Assembly: GCF_003403095.1 (NCBI RefSeq)
Contig: NZ_CP031555.1
Coordinates: 3,598,001 to 3,662,000, forward strand
DNA from: Thalassospira indica
GTDB taxonomy: Bacteria > Pseudomonadota > Alphaproteobacteria > Rhodospirillales > Thalassospiraceae
Direction: 5' to 3'
Length of the DNA stretch: 64,000 nucleotides
The notes beneath the pieces are model-generated. The model made no database searches and was not told the DNA's origin. It was given only the letters and a program-made list of their open reading frames with translations. The position numbers were made by a program, and so were the translations under genes. Positions within the stretch are counted from its first letter, which is position 1, and each line of letters opens with the position of its first letter. Positions 43,806 through 53,169 of this stretch are shown piece by piece.

Positions 43806-44792
43806 TTATGCGCAGTTGCGCTTGAGAGCCTGCGCGGGTGTTTCGCCGTACCAGTCGCGATAGGACCGCGAAAAGTTACTGACATGGGCAAAGCCAACGG
43901 CTGCGGCGACCTGCTTGACGCTGACGCCACCCTGGCGCAGCAAGTCGCGCGCACGTCTCATCCGTTCATGGCGAATAAACTCCGAACAGCTTTTGCCAGT
44001 TTCCTGACGAAACAGACTGTTCAGTCGGTTTGGTGTCATGTGGTTGTCTGCGGCCAGCTGTTCGATTGATATCGACGCCCCCGGGTCTTTGGACACCGTC
44101 GCGATCACGCTACCGACAATTGATTTTTCAAGTTCTGTCAGCCCCGAAGGGGCGCCGATTTCCTGCGCTTGATGCGCATGAAGGTCAATGACCTCGCCCA
44201 AAAAGAGGCTCGCCAAACCATCAAGCTTTAAAAACCGCCCAGGCCCGGTGACGTGGCTTGAGAACATGGCACTGACGATACTGCGAATGCGGCTATTGAC
44301 CGCAATTGGGCGTATATCCACAACATCCTGACGGTCGGACAGAAACGGCGCCAAACTTTCGGGCAGCTCATCGCCAAAACGCTGCTTAAAAGGTTCGAGC
44401 GGAATGGCCACACCAACATGACGCAGCAGTTGATCTTCGGGCAGGAAATAACGGGTGCCAAACGGATCGATCCGCTTGATCAAACCGACATCGGGCGTCA
44501 TTTGATAGCGCTTGCCAAGAGGGCATTCGATTTCAAGATTGCCCATGACAATGGCTGATCCGCCGAGCCAGCCGGGGGGCAATGAGTTGCGAACATCGAA
44601 CAGGGAATTTTCGCGCACCCTTAGTTCGGCACGATGCAAAAGCATACCATTCCCGAAATCAAGCCGTTCAACACGCCCTTGTACCCCGGGAATTTCAAAT
44701 AACTCGCCATCCGCCAGCCTGAGCTCGCCAATACGGCCCTCATCCGAAAGCCTGCCAAACGCATCATCCGCGTTTTGCCCGGTCTCCTGCAT
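43806..44792 (-). CDS. AraC-family transcriptional regulator
   Basis: A 328-residue regulator. The N-terminal 220 residues form an effector region of the PchR-like kind without clear motifs. The C-terminal double helix-turn-helix is clear (ISIEQLAADNHMTPNRLNSLFRQETGKSCSEFIRHERMRRARDLLRQG and VKQVAAAVGFAHVSNFSRSYRDWYGETPAQALKR). It stands between the MoxR pair and a TetR gene, all on the same strand with gaps of 80-140 bases, so its target cannot be told from position. Confidence 0.85.
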   Translation of the reverse strand: MQETGQNADDAFGRLSDEGRIGELRLADGELFEIPGVQGRVERLDFGNGMLLHRAELRVRENSLFDVRNSLPPGWLGGSAIVMGNLEIECPLGKRYQMTPDVGLIKRIDPFGTRYFLPEDQLLRHVGVAIPLEPFKQRFGDELPESLAPFLSDRQDVVDIRPIAVNSRIRSIVSAMFSSHVTGPGRFLKLDGLASLFLGEVIDLHAHQAQEIGAPSGLTELEKSIVGSVIATVSKDPGASISIEQLAADNHMTPNRLNSLFRQETGKSCSEFIRHERMRRARDLLRQGGVSVKQVAAAVGFAHVSNFSRSYRDWYGETPAQALKRNCA

Positions 44793-44934
44793 GATCTGCT
44801 CGTTTCATTATTGGTGCACGTTTTTGCTGACCGATCAGATGACGGCCAGAAATCTTTTAACATAATGATCGAGATATCAACATGTTGTCTGTGATGACGC
44901 GCACGGTTCCCCAAAGTCTCTTCCTCGACGGGCA

Positions 44935-45558
44935 CTAGTCTGCGGTCAGACACATCAACCGCGCCAACGGGGCATTCTGCCGGGCCACTTCGGTCTTAAG
45001 GCCATCAACATCCATGTCCTCGTCCTTCACAAACTCGATGAACATCATATTGACGTTGTTAAAGACAAGTTCGCCCACGGCATCACAATCGACCTCTTGC
45101 CGGACAATTCCACGTTGCTGAAGGGCCCGAATCAGATCGCAAACCTGTTTGGACAGGCGGTGATCAAGGGCGGTATAGCGCTTTGAAAATGGTGTTTCTG
45201 GCTGCGCAATCGACAGCGACATCGCCATGCGCCACATCTCCTTGGAGAGATATGTCAGCGAGTGGTCGTAATATTTCCCGATCAGTTCCGACAAGGCCCG
45301 GGCAACTTCATCATGGTTGCGCGCGATGATGGCGTCCCCTGCGGCCAGCACTTCCTCGACCTCCATCGAGACGGTGGCCATCAGGATATCGCCCTTGTTC
45401 TTGAAGTAGTTATAGAACGTGCCGACGGACACACCGGCCATTTCGGCAATGTCTTCGATGCGCGCACTGTCATATCCAACGTCACGAAACAGGATTGTTG
45501 CCGCCTCAAGAATACGGCGGTTTTTATCGGCTTTCTTTTGGGCGCGCAGTCCTGTCAT
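44935..45558 (-). CDS. TetR-family repressor of the polyamine-type ABC operon
   Basis: A 207-residue regulator. The helix-turn-helix covers residues about 20-60 (IEDIAEMAGVSVGTFYNYFKNKGDILMATV); the rest is a ligand-binding helical domain. I chose the ATG at 45558, preceded by GGAGTG, because earlier in-frame starts would sit in the operator. It is divergent from the ABC importer operon, and two matching palindromes TGAAC-N2-GTTCA lie in the shared promoter region. Autorepression and control of the importer are inferred; the inducer is probably the transported compound or its metabolite. Confidence 0.88.
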   Translation of the reverse strand: MTGLRAQKKADKNRRILEAATILFRDVGYDSARIEDIAEMAGVSVGTFYNYFKNKGDILMATVSMEVEEVLAAGDAIIARNHDEVARALSELIGKYYDHSLTYLSKEMWRMAMSLSIAQPETPFSKRYTALDHRLSKQVCDLIRALQQRGIVRQEVDCDAVGELVFNNVNMMFIEFVKDEDMDVDGLKTEVARQNAPLARLMCLTAD

Positions 45559-45575
45559 CGTCACTCCGAAAAAAC

Positions 45576-45587
45576 TGAACGGGTTCA
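45576..45587. promoter_or_regulatory. TetR operator copy 1
   Basis: The perfect palindrome TGAAC-GG-GTTCA lies 18 bases upstream of the TetR start codon in the divergent region. Confidence 0.65.
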
Positions 45588-45609
45588 AAATTAACATTGA
45601 CTCAAAAAA

Positions 45610-45621
45610 TGAACACGTTCA
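45610..45621. promoter_or_regulatory. TetR operator copy 2
   Basis: The perfect palindrome TGAAC-AC-GTTCA has the same arms as copy 1, 34 bases away, and lies 81 bases before the binding-protein start codon. The intervening DNA is AT-rich and suits promoters. Confidence 0.68.
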
Positions 45622-45701
45622 ATATTTTTTCAACGGCGCCGGAATGAGCACCGAACAACCCAATTCAAGGGAGGCCTCAAATATGAAATCAGGGAGAGCC
45701 T

Positions 45702-46790
45702 ATGTTTCGTCACGTTTCCACGGGGAAGACCCGCAATAAGTTTCTGAGCAGCACTGCGACCTTTATTCTGGGCGCTGTTGCCATGACGCAAAGCGCGTAC
45801 GCGACCGAAGAATTGAATGCTTTGGTCTGGTGCGACCATACCGATCCGGCGCTGATCGCGCCGTTCGAAGAAAAATACGACGTCAAAGTAAACCTCAAGG
45901 AATACGAAGGCACCGGTGCCGGGCTTTCGATCATTGAACAATCCCGTCCGGGCGACTGGGATGTGTTTGTGATTGACGGCGTTGACGTCCATCGCGCGGT
46001 TGAAATGGATGTTCTGGCCGAAATCCCGGCCGACGTCCTGCCGACATCCGATATTTTCCCGGAAGTCGTGATGGCCGACAACAATGTGGTGGATGGCAAA
46101 ACCTATGCCGTCACCGAAAAGTTTGGCTACAACACCATTTCGTTCGACAAGACCAAAGTTGATCCCAAGGACATGGAAGACATGTCGGTGATCTGGTCGG
46201 ACAAATATGCCGGACGCATTGCTGTTTATGACTACTACCTGCCGGTGATCGGCCTTGTTGGGCTGGGTCTTGGCATTGATACGGCTGATCTTGGCGCGGA
46301 CGACATGCCTGCGATCAAGGAAAAGCTGTTTGCGATGAAAAAGGTGTCCAAGCAGGTTGGCGAAGTCGTGTCCTCGCAAACCGCCCTTGCAACCGGTGAA
46401 GTCGATATCCTTGTCGGTGGCGGTGAATGGATCACGGCCGTGCTTTCCGAAGACAAACCCAACCTTGACTGGATCATCCCCAAACAGGGCGGCCTGCGTT
46501 GGGCGCAGTCGATCGGGGTGATGAAGGATTCTGAAAAGCCTGATCTAGCGTTGAAATTCGTTCAATACATCATGAGCCCCGAAGGACAGGCGCGCCTTGC
46601 GACCTCGTCTTGTTATTGGGGGATGCCGGCCAACGCCAAGGCGGGTGATAACCTGACCGATGCCCAGAAAGCAGCCCTTCGCTGGGATGATCAGGAAGGG
46701 TATCTCAAGAACTCCCAGCTTTATCCGATCCCGGATGCCGATCTTGATGCCGAGATGCAGGATGCCTGGGTCGAGATGCTTCAGCAGTAA
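45702..46790 (+). CDS. Polyamine-type ABC transporter substrate-binding protein (PotD/PotF class)
   Basis: A 362-residue periplasmic binding protein of the family 1/spermidine-putrescine class. The signal peptide ends AYA near residue 36. The mature start LNALVWCDHTDPALIAPFEEKYDVKVNLKEYEG and the body (VIDGVDVHRAVEMDVLAEI, YAVTEKFGYNTISFD) fit this class, which also covers opine and other cationic solutes. The ATG at 45702 follows AGGGAGAG. It is the first gene of the operon, under the two TetR operators, and is followed by a hairpin as in the ugp operon. The substrate is not fixed by sequence. Confidence 0.87.
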   Translation: MFRHVSTGKTRNKFLSSTATFILGAVAMTQSAYATEELNALVWCDHTDPALIAPFEEKYDVKVNLKEYEGTGAGLSIIEQSRPGDWDVFVIDGVDVHRAVEMDVLAEIPADVLPTSDIFPEVVMADNNVVDGKTYAVTEKFGYNTISFDKTKVDPKDMEDMSVIWSDKYAGRIAVYDYYLPVIGLVGLGLGIDTADLGADDMPAIKEKLFAMKKVSKQVGEVVSSQTALATGEVDILVGGGEWITAVLSEDKPNLDWIIPKQGGLRWAQSIGVMKDSEKPDLALKFVQYIMSPEGQARLATSSCYWGMPANAKAGDNLTDAQKAALRWDDQEGYLKNSQLYPIPDADLDAEMQDAWVEMLQQ

Positions 46791-46822
46791 GCAACCCCTT
46801 GTCTACTGCCAACTGCCACCGG

Positions 46823-46851
46823 CCGATGCCCTGCTTTTTGCGGGGCATCGG
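46823..46851 (+). terminator. Hairpin after the binding-protein gene
   Basis: A 9-bp stem CCGATGCCC / GGGCATCGG with an 11-base loop, without a T-tract downstream. It is placed like the hairpin after ugpB and is probably a stabiliser or attenuator setting the binding-protein excess. Confidence 0.6.
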
Positions 46852-46951
46852 TTCCAAGTTACGCTAAACTCAGCCAAACGGCGCCTCTCATCCCAAGCGC
46901 GTTACAAGCAATTAGCGCCAGCACCGGTCCGATTGCGAAAAGGATACCGTT

Positions 46952-47815
46952 ATGGCCACTGCCAGCCTTGAAACACGCGAAAATCGCCGCGCATGGGGCT
47001 TTGTGACCCCGGCCCTGCTGTGGACCGTCGCGTTTTTCGTTATTCCCTTTATCGTCATGGCCGCGATCAGCTTGGCGACCCGCAAGGGGCGCGAAATCGT
47101 CATGGCATGGAATTTCGACAATTACATCGAGTTCTTTGAAAAGGCCCATTTGCTGAAAGGTCTTTTTGTCTCGCTTGAAATCACCTTCACGGTCACCATC
47201 ATTTCCGTGATCCTTGCCTATCCGCTGGCCTGGATCATTGCCGAACGCGTGCCCCAGAAATGGCAGCGCATGGCGCTGATCATGGCGATCCTGCCATTCT
47301 GGACAAGCTATGTGGTGCGGTCCTATTCCTGGCTTCTGGTGCTGGCGCAAAACGGCGTGATCAATAACACTCTGGTTTATCTGGGTGTGATTTCCGAACC
47401 ACTCGAACTGGCCAGCACACGAACCGCCACCGTCATCGGCTTTGTGCATTTCTTTGTCATGCTGCTGACGCTCACGATCTATGCCAATCTGGTGCAGATG
47501 CCGCCGAACTATCGACGCGCCGCCGCCGATCTTGGTGCAAACGGGTTTCAGGTGTTCTGGCATGTTGTGTTACCGCTCACATTGCCGGGCATTATGGTCG
47601 GTGCGTTCCTGACCTTTGTGCTGTGTATTGGCGATTACATCACGCCACAGATCCTGGGCGGCAACAATGAGCTCGCCCTGCCCCAGGTCATCATGCTCCA
47701 ACTCGGCCGACGGGCAGATTTCCCGATGGCCGCCACGCTTTCGATCATTCTGATGGTGGTGGTAACGATGGCCTATATTGCCTGTGCGCGCTGGCTCAAG
47801 ATGGAGAGAACGTAA
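46952..47815 (+). CDS. ABC transporter permease, PotB/PotH class
   Basis: A 287-residue permease with about six membrane helices. The coupling loop is RRAAADLGANGFQVFWHVVLPLTLPGIM near residues 190-218, and ERVPQKWQRMALIMAILPFWTSYVVRSYSW is typical of PotB. AAGGA precedes the ATG. It is the first of two adjacent permease genes; the next starts one base after its stop. Confidence 0.9.
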   Translation: MATASLETRENRRAWGFVTPALLWTVAFFVIPFIVMAAISLATRKGREIVMAWNFDNYIEFFEKAHLLKGLFVSLEITFTVTIISVILAYPLAWIIAERVPQKWQRMALIMAILPFWTSYVVRSYSWLLVLAQNGVINNTLVYLGVISEPLELASTRTATVIGFVHFFVMLLTLTIYANLVQMPPNYRRAAADLGANGFQVFWHVVLPLTLPGIMVGAFLTFVLCIGDYITPQILGGNNELALPQVIMLQLGRRADFPMAATLSIILMVVVTMAYIACARWLKMERT

Positions 47816-47816
47816 A

Positions 47817-48608
47817 ATGATCTCTTCACGCTTTTCCAAACTGCTGTCCTGGTCCTATCTGGCGGCACTTTATGGCTTCATCTTTTTGCCCGTGGCGGTT
47901 CTTGTGCTGTTTTCCTTTCAGGATGGTCGCCTGCCGGTGCCACCCTTTAATGGCGCGACCCTTAAATGGTATGGCGAGGTATTTTCTGACGGCCGTCTGA
48001 TGTCGGCCCTTGGCAATTCGCTGATGGTTGCCCTTGGCTCGGCCACAGTTGCCTGTGTGCTTGGTTTCTGTGCGGCCTATGGGCTGGCGCGCTTTGTTCT
48101 ACCCGCATCGCGCTTGCAACGTGGCCTTTTGATTGCGCCAATGACGGTCAGTTACCTGATCATTGCGCTGGGCTTGCTGACCACCTTTAACTGGCTTGGT
48201 ATTTCGCTGTCGCTTTGGACGGTCGGGATCGGGCATGTGGTGATCAATCTGCCGCTGTGCTTTGCGATTATTTATGCCTCCATGGGCAATCATCAGAAAA
48301 ATATCGAACGAGCCGCCCGCGATCTGGGTGCCGCCGAATGGCAGGTGATGACGCAGGTGTCTGCCCCGATGTTGATGCCATCGATCCTTGCGGCCTTTTT
48401 CCTGTCGGTAACGTTTAGCTGGGATGAATTCATCATCGCATTCTTGCTGTCGCGCTTTGACGTCACCCTGCCGGTTGAAATCTGGAGCATGTTGCGTTCG
48501 GGCCTGAACCCGAAAACCAACGCGGTTGGGAGTGTTGTCTTCCTGGTATCGGTTGCGCTGCTGCTTATTCTTGAATTGATTGTCTTTAGAAGGACGGCAA
48601 AGAAATGA
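47817..48608 (+). CDS. ABC transporter permease, PotC/PotI class
   Basis: A 263-residue permease with about six helices and the loop ERAARDLGAAEWQVMTQVSAPMLMPSIL near residues 163-190. I chose the ATG at 47817, preceded by GGAGAG inside the previous gene, over an overlapping start at 47778. Its stop overlaps the ATPase start by four bases (ATGA). Confidence 0.9.
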   Translation: MISSRFSKLLSWSYLAALYGFIFLPVAVLVLFSFQDGRLPVPPFNGATLKWYGEVFSDGRLMSALGNSLMVALGSATVACVLGFCAAYGLARFVLPASRLQRGLLIAPMTVSYLIIALGLLTTFNWLGISLSLWTVGIGHVVINLPLCFAIIYASMGNHQKNIERAARDLGAAEWQVMTQVSAPMLMPSILAAFFLSVTFSWDEFIIAFLLSRFDVTLPVEIWSMLRSGLNPKTNAVGSVVFLVSVALLLILELIVFRRTAKK

Positions 48609-49717
48609 CCGCCCCTGTCTCCATTCGCAACGCCACCAAGATTTTTGGCGACTTTACCGCCCTTGACGATATCAGCCTCGAAATCGCGGCGGGCGAATAT
48701 ATCGTCCTGCTGGGCCCATCGGGCTGCGGCAAGACCACCTTGCTGTCGCTTCTTGGCGGGTTCCTGTCGCCATCCAGTGGCACGATTGAAATCAATGGCA
48801 AGGATATGGGCGATGTCGCGCCCGCCAAACGCCCGACCACCACGATGTTTCAGGATTACGCCCTGTTCCCGCATATGAGCTTGCGCGACAATGTCGCCTT
48901 TGGCCTTAAAATGCGCAAGGTCGGCAAATCCGAACGCCACGCCAAGGCCGAAGAACTGCTTGATATGGTCGGGCTTAAGACATCGGCCAACAAGAAACCG
49001 CATGAACTTTCAGGTGGGCAGCGTCAACGCGTTGCCCTTGCCCGTGCACTGGCGGTTGAGCCCGATGTGCTGTTGCTTGATGAACCGCTGGGTGCGCTCG
49101 ACCTCAAACTCCGTCGTCAGATGCAGGACGAACTTAAAGCTATCCAGAAACGGGTTGGCACCACCTTTGTCCACGTCACCCATGATCAGGAAGAGGCCAT
49201 GGCGATTGCCGATCGGATCGTGGTGATGAATGCCGGCCGGATCGAAGATGTCGGAAGCCCCGAAAACATCTATATGCAGCCCAAGACGATTTTCACCGCA
49301 AGCTTCATGGGCGAAGTCAATTTCATCCCCGGCACATTTGAAAGCGCAACCGACAGCACCATTTCCGTCAAGACACCGCTTGGTACTGTTGAACTGCCTG
49401 AATTCGAATGCAGGGGCTTTACCCCCGGTGCATCGGTCACCCTTGCCATTCGCCCGGAACACTTCCGTGCCAGCACCGGGACTGGCTCGCGCATCACGCT
49501 GGGCAAGGCCAAGGTCGAAGACGGATCGTTCTTTGGCACCCATCATCGCGCCCATCTAAGCCCGCTTGATTACCCCAACATGACGATCACCGCCCACATG
49601 CCACAATCGGCCATCATCGAACCGGGGGCATGGGTTGAACTGACCCTTGATCCAACCTCGGTTGTGGTGCTGCATGGCCATCCGCCCCGCCCCACACCAG
49701 AAAGTGCTGCCCTATGA
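48605..49717 (+). CDS. ABC transporter ATP-binding protein, PotA class
   Basis: A 370-residue ATPase. Walker A GPSGCGKTT is at residues 37-45, Q-loop near Q83, LSGGQ at 135-139, Walker B VLLLDEP at 155-161, and H-loop in VTHDQEE near 190. The C-terminal 120 residues form a TOBE domain. It overlaps both neighbours by four bases, so permease, ATPase and hydrolase are translationally chained. Confidence 0.93.
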   Translation: MTAPVSIRNATKIFGDFTALDDISLEIAAGEYIVLLGPSGCGKTTLLSLLGGFLSPSSGTIEINGKDMGDVAPAKRPTTTMFQDYALFPHMSLRDNVAFGLKMRKVGKSERHAKAEELLDMVGLKTSANKKPHELSGGQRQRVALARALAVEPDVLLLDEPLGALDLKLRRQMQDELKAIQKRVGTTFVHVTHDQEEAMAIADRIVVMNAGRIEDVGSPENIYMQPKTIFTASFMGEVNFIPGTFESATDSTISVKTPLGTVELPEFECRGFTPGASVTLAIRPEHFRASTGTGSRITLGKAKVEDGSFFGTHHRAHLSPLDYPNMTITAHMPQSAIIEPGAWVELTLDPTSVVVLHGHPPRPTPESAAL

Positions 49718-50445
49718 TGATCGACCGCGCCAAACCCGAAGACTGGTATAGCCTGAAAACTGTCGGCGATGACGTGACCTATATCGGCGAGCCGTTTATC
49801 GAGGAATTTTACCGCTGCAACATCTGGCATGTGCGTGGGCGTGATGGCGACATGCTGGTCGATAGTGGCATGGGCGTTGTATCGCTGACCGGGTGGGTGC
49901 CGCTTGTCACCGAACGTAGCGTTCAGGCGGTTGCCAGCCACACCCATTTTGACCATATCGGCTGCCACCATGAATTTGAAAACCGTGTGTGCCATCGGTG
50001 TGAGGCCGATCTCCTGGCCGCGCCAACGCGCAAGAACACACTTGCTGATCCCTATGTCACCGACGAGATTTTCACAAAACTGCCGCCGCTTCCCTATGCC
50101 TCGACCACCTATGCAGTCAAGGCCGCACCGGCGACCCGGATTGTCGAGGACGGCGATGTGATTGACCTGGGCGACCGCCATTTCGAGGTCATCCACACAC
50201 CGGGCCATTCACCGGGCGGTATTGCCCTTTGGGAAAAGGCCACCGGCATCCTGTTTTCCGGCGACATTGTTTATGATGGACCTTTGATCGAAGACACTTA
50301 TCATGCAAATGCAGCTGACTATGTTCGATCGATGGAACGGCTTTATGATTTGCCGGTCCGGGTCGTGCATGGCGGGCATTTCGCCAGTTACGGGGCCGAA
50401 CGCCACCGGGAAATCATAAAAAACTGGCTGAGGGAACGAACCTGA
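49714..50445 (+). CDS. MBL-fold metallo-hydrolase
   Basis: A 243-residue metallo-beta-lactamase-fold hydrolase. The zinc motif is HTHFDHIGCHHEF (near residues 72-84), with later ligands in HTPGHSPGG (about 165) and FSGDIVYDG. No signal peptide is seen, so it is cytoplasmic. It is coupled to the ABC ATPase by an ATGA overlap, implying that it acts on the imported compound or a derivative, for example a lactone, amide or thioester. The exact reaction cannot be read. Met-Met at the start leaves 49714 or 49717 possible. Confidence 0.87.
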   Translation: MMIDRAKPEDWYSLKTVGDDVTYIGEPFIEEFYRCNIWHVRGRDGDMLVDSGMGVVSLTGWVPLVTERSVQAVASHTHFDHIGCHHEFENRVCHRCEADLLAAPTRKNTLADPYVTDEIFTKLPPLPYASTTYAVKAAPATRIVEDGDVIDLGDRHFEVIHTPGHSPGGIALWEKATGILFSGDIVYDGPLIEDTYHANAADYVRSMERLYDLPVRVVHGGHFASYGAERHREIIKNWLRERT

Positions 50446-50510
50446 AACCGCGCCACCCGTGCCGGGGCTAACGCCTTGGCCCAACACAGAGAAACTCAGG
50501 AAGGCTTCCA

Positions 50511-51935
50511 ATGGATAACGCAGGCAAATTTTACATCAACGGCAAATGGGTTGATCCGATTTCCTCGGAAAAGATGGACGTGATCAATCCGGCCACCGAA
50601 GAAGTCATCACCCAAATCACTTTGGCCAGCGAAGAAGACGTCGACCTTGCCGTCGCCGCGGCCAAGCGCGCCTTTGAAAGCTACAGCCAGACCACGCTCG
50701 AACAGCGCCTTGGCTGGCTTGAAAACCTGCTTGCGATCTATAAGCGCCGCTATGACGAAGTCGCCGATACCATCACCATGGAACTCGGCGCGCCGACCAC
50801 CATGTCACACGAACAGCAGGCCGCAGCCGGCACGGCACATCTCGAAGACTTCATTGTTGCGCTTAAAAAGCTCAAGACTGAGGAAATCCTTTATAATGGC
50901 GAGCTTTTGTTGCGTGAACCGATCGGAGTTTGTGGCCTGATCACCCCGTGGAACTGGCCGATCAACCAGATCGTGCTTAAGGTCATCCCGGCCCTTGCCA
51001 CGGGCTGCACCTGTGTGTTGAAACCATCCGAATTCACGCCGCTTAATGCCATGCTTTATGCCGAAATGATCCATGAGGCGGGCTTCCCGGCCGGGGCCTT
51101 TAACATGGTTCAGGGGGCCGGTCCGGTCGCCGGTGCGACCCTGTCACGTCATCCTGACATCACCATGATGTCGTTTACCGGATCGACCCGTGCGGGCAAG
51201 GCGATCACCAAGGATGCGTCGGAAAACATCAAACGCGTCACGCTTGAGCTCGGCGGCAAATCGCCCAATATCGTGTTTGATGATGTCGATATTGAAGACC
51301 GCATCGCCTGGAGTGTGAATGCCGTTTTCAACAACTCCGGCCAGACCTGCGATGCGCCGACCCGCATGCTGGTGCAACGCTCGATCTATGATGACGCGGT
51401 CAAGGTTGCCAAACGCGTTGGCGAACAGGCATCCGTCGGCGATCCGACCAAGGAAGGCAGCCATATCGGCCCGCTGGTCAGCCACATTCAGTTTGACCGG
51501 GTTCAGACCCTTATTCAGGCTGGCATTGACGAAGGTGCGACCCTTCTTGTTGGCGGTGCGGGCAAGCCCGACGACACCAATGAAGGCTACTTCGTCAAAC
51601 CGACCATCTTTGCCGATGTGAACAACAATATGCGCATCGCACGCGAGGAAATCTTTGGCCCGGTGGTTTCGATGATCCCGTTCGACACCGAAGAAGAGGC
51701 GATTGAGATCGCCAATGATACGCCCTATGGCCTTGCCGCCTATGTCCAGACCCCGGATGCCCAAAAGGCCGACCGCGTTGCCCGCAAACTGCGCGCTGGC
51801 ATGGTGTTGCTCAATGGCTCCTCCCCAATGGCGGGCAGTCCGTTTGGCGGCTACAAGCAATCGGGCAATGGCCGCGAAGGCGGGTTGTTTGGCCTTGAAG
51901 ACTTCATGGAAATCAAGATGATCCATAAGCTTTAA
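50511..51935 (+). CDS. NAD(P)-dependent aldehyde dehydrogenase
   Basis: A 474-residue ALDH that oxidises an aldehyde to a carboxylate. It shows the N-site TPWNWPINQ (near residue 144), the NAD-binding SFTGSTRAGKAI (about 222), the glutamate motif LELGGKSPNIVF (about 244) and the catalytic cysteine in GQTCDAPTRM (about 278). AGGAAGG precedes the ATG, 65 bases after the hydrolase. It is the last gene before a strong terminator, so it belongs to the TetR-controlled operon and probably handles an aldehyde from the imported amine. Confidence 0.93.
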   Translation: MDNAGKFYINGKWVDPISSEKMDVINPATEEVITQITLASEEDVDLAVAAAKRAFESYSQTTLEQRLGWLENLLAIYKRRYDEVADTITMELGAPTTMSHEQQAAAGTAHLEDFIVALKKLKTEEILYNGELLLREPIGVCGLITPWNWPINQIVLKVIPALATGCTCVLKPSEFTPLNAMLYAEMIHEAGFPAGAFNMVQGAGPVAGATLSRHPDITMMSFTGSTRAGKAITKDASENIKRVTLELGGKSPNIVFDDVDIEDRIAWSVNAVFNNSGQTCDAPTRMLVQRSIYDDAVKVAKRVGEQASVGDPTKEGSHIGPLVSHIQFDRVQTLIQAGIDEGATLLVGGAGKPDDTNEGYFVKPTIFADVNNNMRIAREEIFGPVVSMIPFDTEEEAIEIANDTPYGLAAYVQTPDAQKADRVARKLRAGMVLLNGSSPMAGSPFGGYKQSGNGREGGLFGLEDFMEIKMIHKL

Positions 51936-51957
51936 GCCACGCATATCATGATCACAC

Positions 51958-51990
51958 AAAGGCCCCGGCACATTCCGGGGCCTTTGTTTT
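51958..51990 (+). terminator. Terminator of the ABC/ALDH operon
   Basis: An 11-bp stem AAAGGCCCCGG / CCGGGGCCTTT with a 6-base loop, followed by GTTTTTTGG. Confidence 0.9.
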
Positions 51991-52138
51991 TTGGCGCTCA
52001 CAACGGCAACAGGTTTGGCGTAATGAATTCGTTATGACATAGGGCTGGTAATGATCGGTTTGGGCATTATAATCCCATCGTTAATCGATAAATTCAGCAA
52101 TCCGGTCAACGGATTGCGATTGGATTGGGAGACCTCCT

Positions 52139-52981
52139 ATGAATGCAATGTCCTTTTCTGATATGGGGCTTGCCGCCTTGAAGCAGCGACAGTATGACGC
52201 TGCAATCAACATGCTGCGCCAGGCACTTGGCGAAGATATGGATAATCTGGATGCCCGTTTCGGGCTGGCGCGTGCACTTCATGAAAAAGGTTCGATCATC
52301 GAAGCAATCGGTGAGTATCGCACGGTGCTGCAATCTGATGGGGGTCATGAAGACTGCCTGCATCACATTGCACGCGCATTGCTTGAAAACGGTGACGCAC
52401 GTGGCACACTGAACCATATTGATATCGTGCTGCGCACCAAACCGACTGATCCTGAAATGCTGACCTTGCGCGGGCAGGCATTGATCGAGCTGGAACGCTA
52501 TGACGCCGCCCTTTCTGCCCTGCAAACCGCCGCCCATCACAATCCCGGATCAGAGAACATCCACCGTCTGATCGCCACATGCCATCGCGCCAACGAGGAT
52601 TTTGAAGGCGAACGGCGTGCGGTTGAACAGCTGCTTCGGATCAATCCGTCCTCGCTTGCTGCATCGAACGATTTGGGTGTGATCAATCTGCGTGAAGGCC
52701 ATCTGATCGCAGCCTTTGAGGCGTTTGAACAAATCCTGTCCCAGGATGCCAACCATCCGCAGGCAACGCTTAATCGCGCCATCGCCCTGACCGTTATGGG
52801 CGGGATGGATCATGACGCGATCTGGAACCGGGTGATGGAAGTCTGTGACGAGATCGATAACCTTGAGGATATCCGGGCGGCCGCCGATCAACTGGCAAAG
52901 CTGCCCGACACTGCGCGCAAGGGCACGCCCGAGGCAGAGGCCCTGATCGGCAAAGCAGCCATAGAACAAGTCGATATCTGA
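52139..52981 (+). CDS. Tetratricopeptide-repeat protein
   Basis: A 280-residue helical protein made mostly of TPR units (residues about 8-215; MGLAALKQRQYDAAINMLRQAL and RGQALIELERYDAALSALQTAAHHNPG). There is no signal peptide and no enzyme domain. The last 60 residues are less repetitive and acidic. GGGAG precedes the ATG at 52139; a second ATG three codons on is also possible. It is a scaffold or adaptor whose partner is not evident; it lies alone between a terminator and a DUF2254 gene. Confidence 0.8.
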   Translation: MNAMSFSDMGLAALKQRQYDAAINMLRQALGEDMDNLDARFGLARALHEKGSIIEAIGEYRTVLQSDGGHEDCLHHIARALLENGDARGTLNHIDIVLRTKPTDPEMLTLRGQALIELERYDAALSALQTAAHHNPGSENIHRLIATCHRANEDFEGERRAVEQLLRINPSSLAASNDLGVINLREGHLIAAFEAFEQILSQDANHPQATLNRAIALTVMGGMDHDAIWNRVMEVCDEIDNLEDIRAAADQLAKLPDTARKGTPEAEALIGKAAIEQVDI

Positions 52982-53169
52982 GACGTTTGCCCTGCCTTTC
53001 TGCACGCGGTTCGTCATCGCTTGCGCATTTTAAAATCCCCTTTGCCGAGGGCAAAACAGATCCCGCGGGAACTGCATGCACTGATCGGCGTTTAATCATA
53101 TGATGTCCATGCGTTTTCCCCGGATCCGGGTCACGCGACACTCTTTGACCCGAAAGGGGTTTTTGCATC

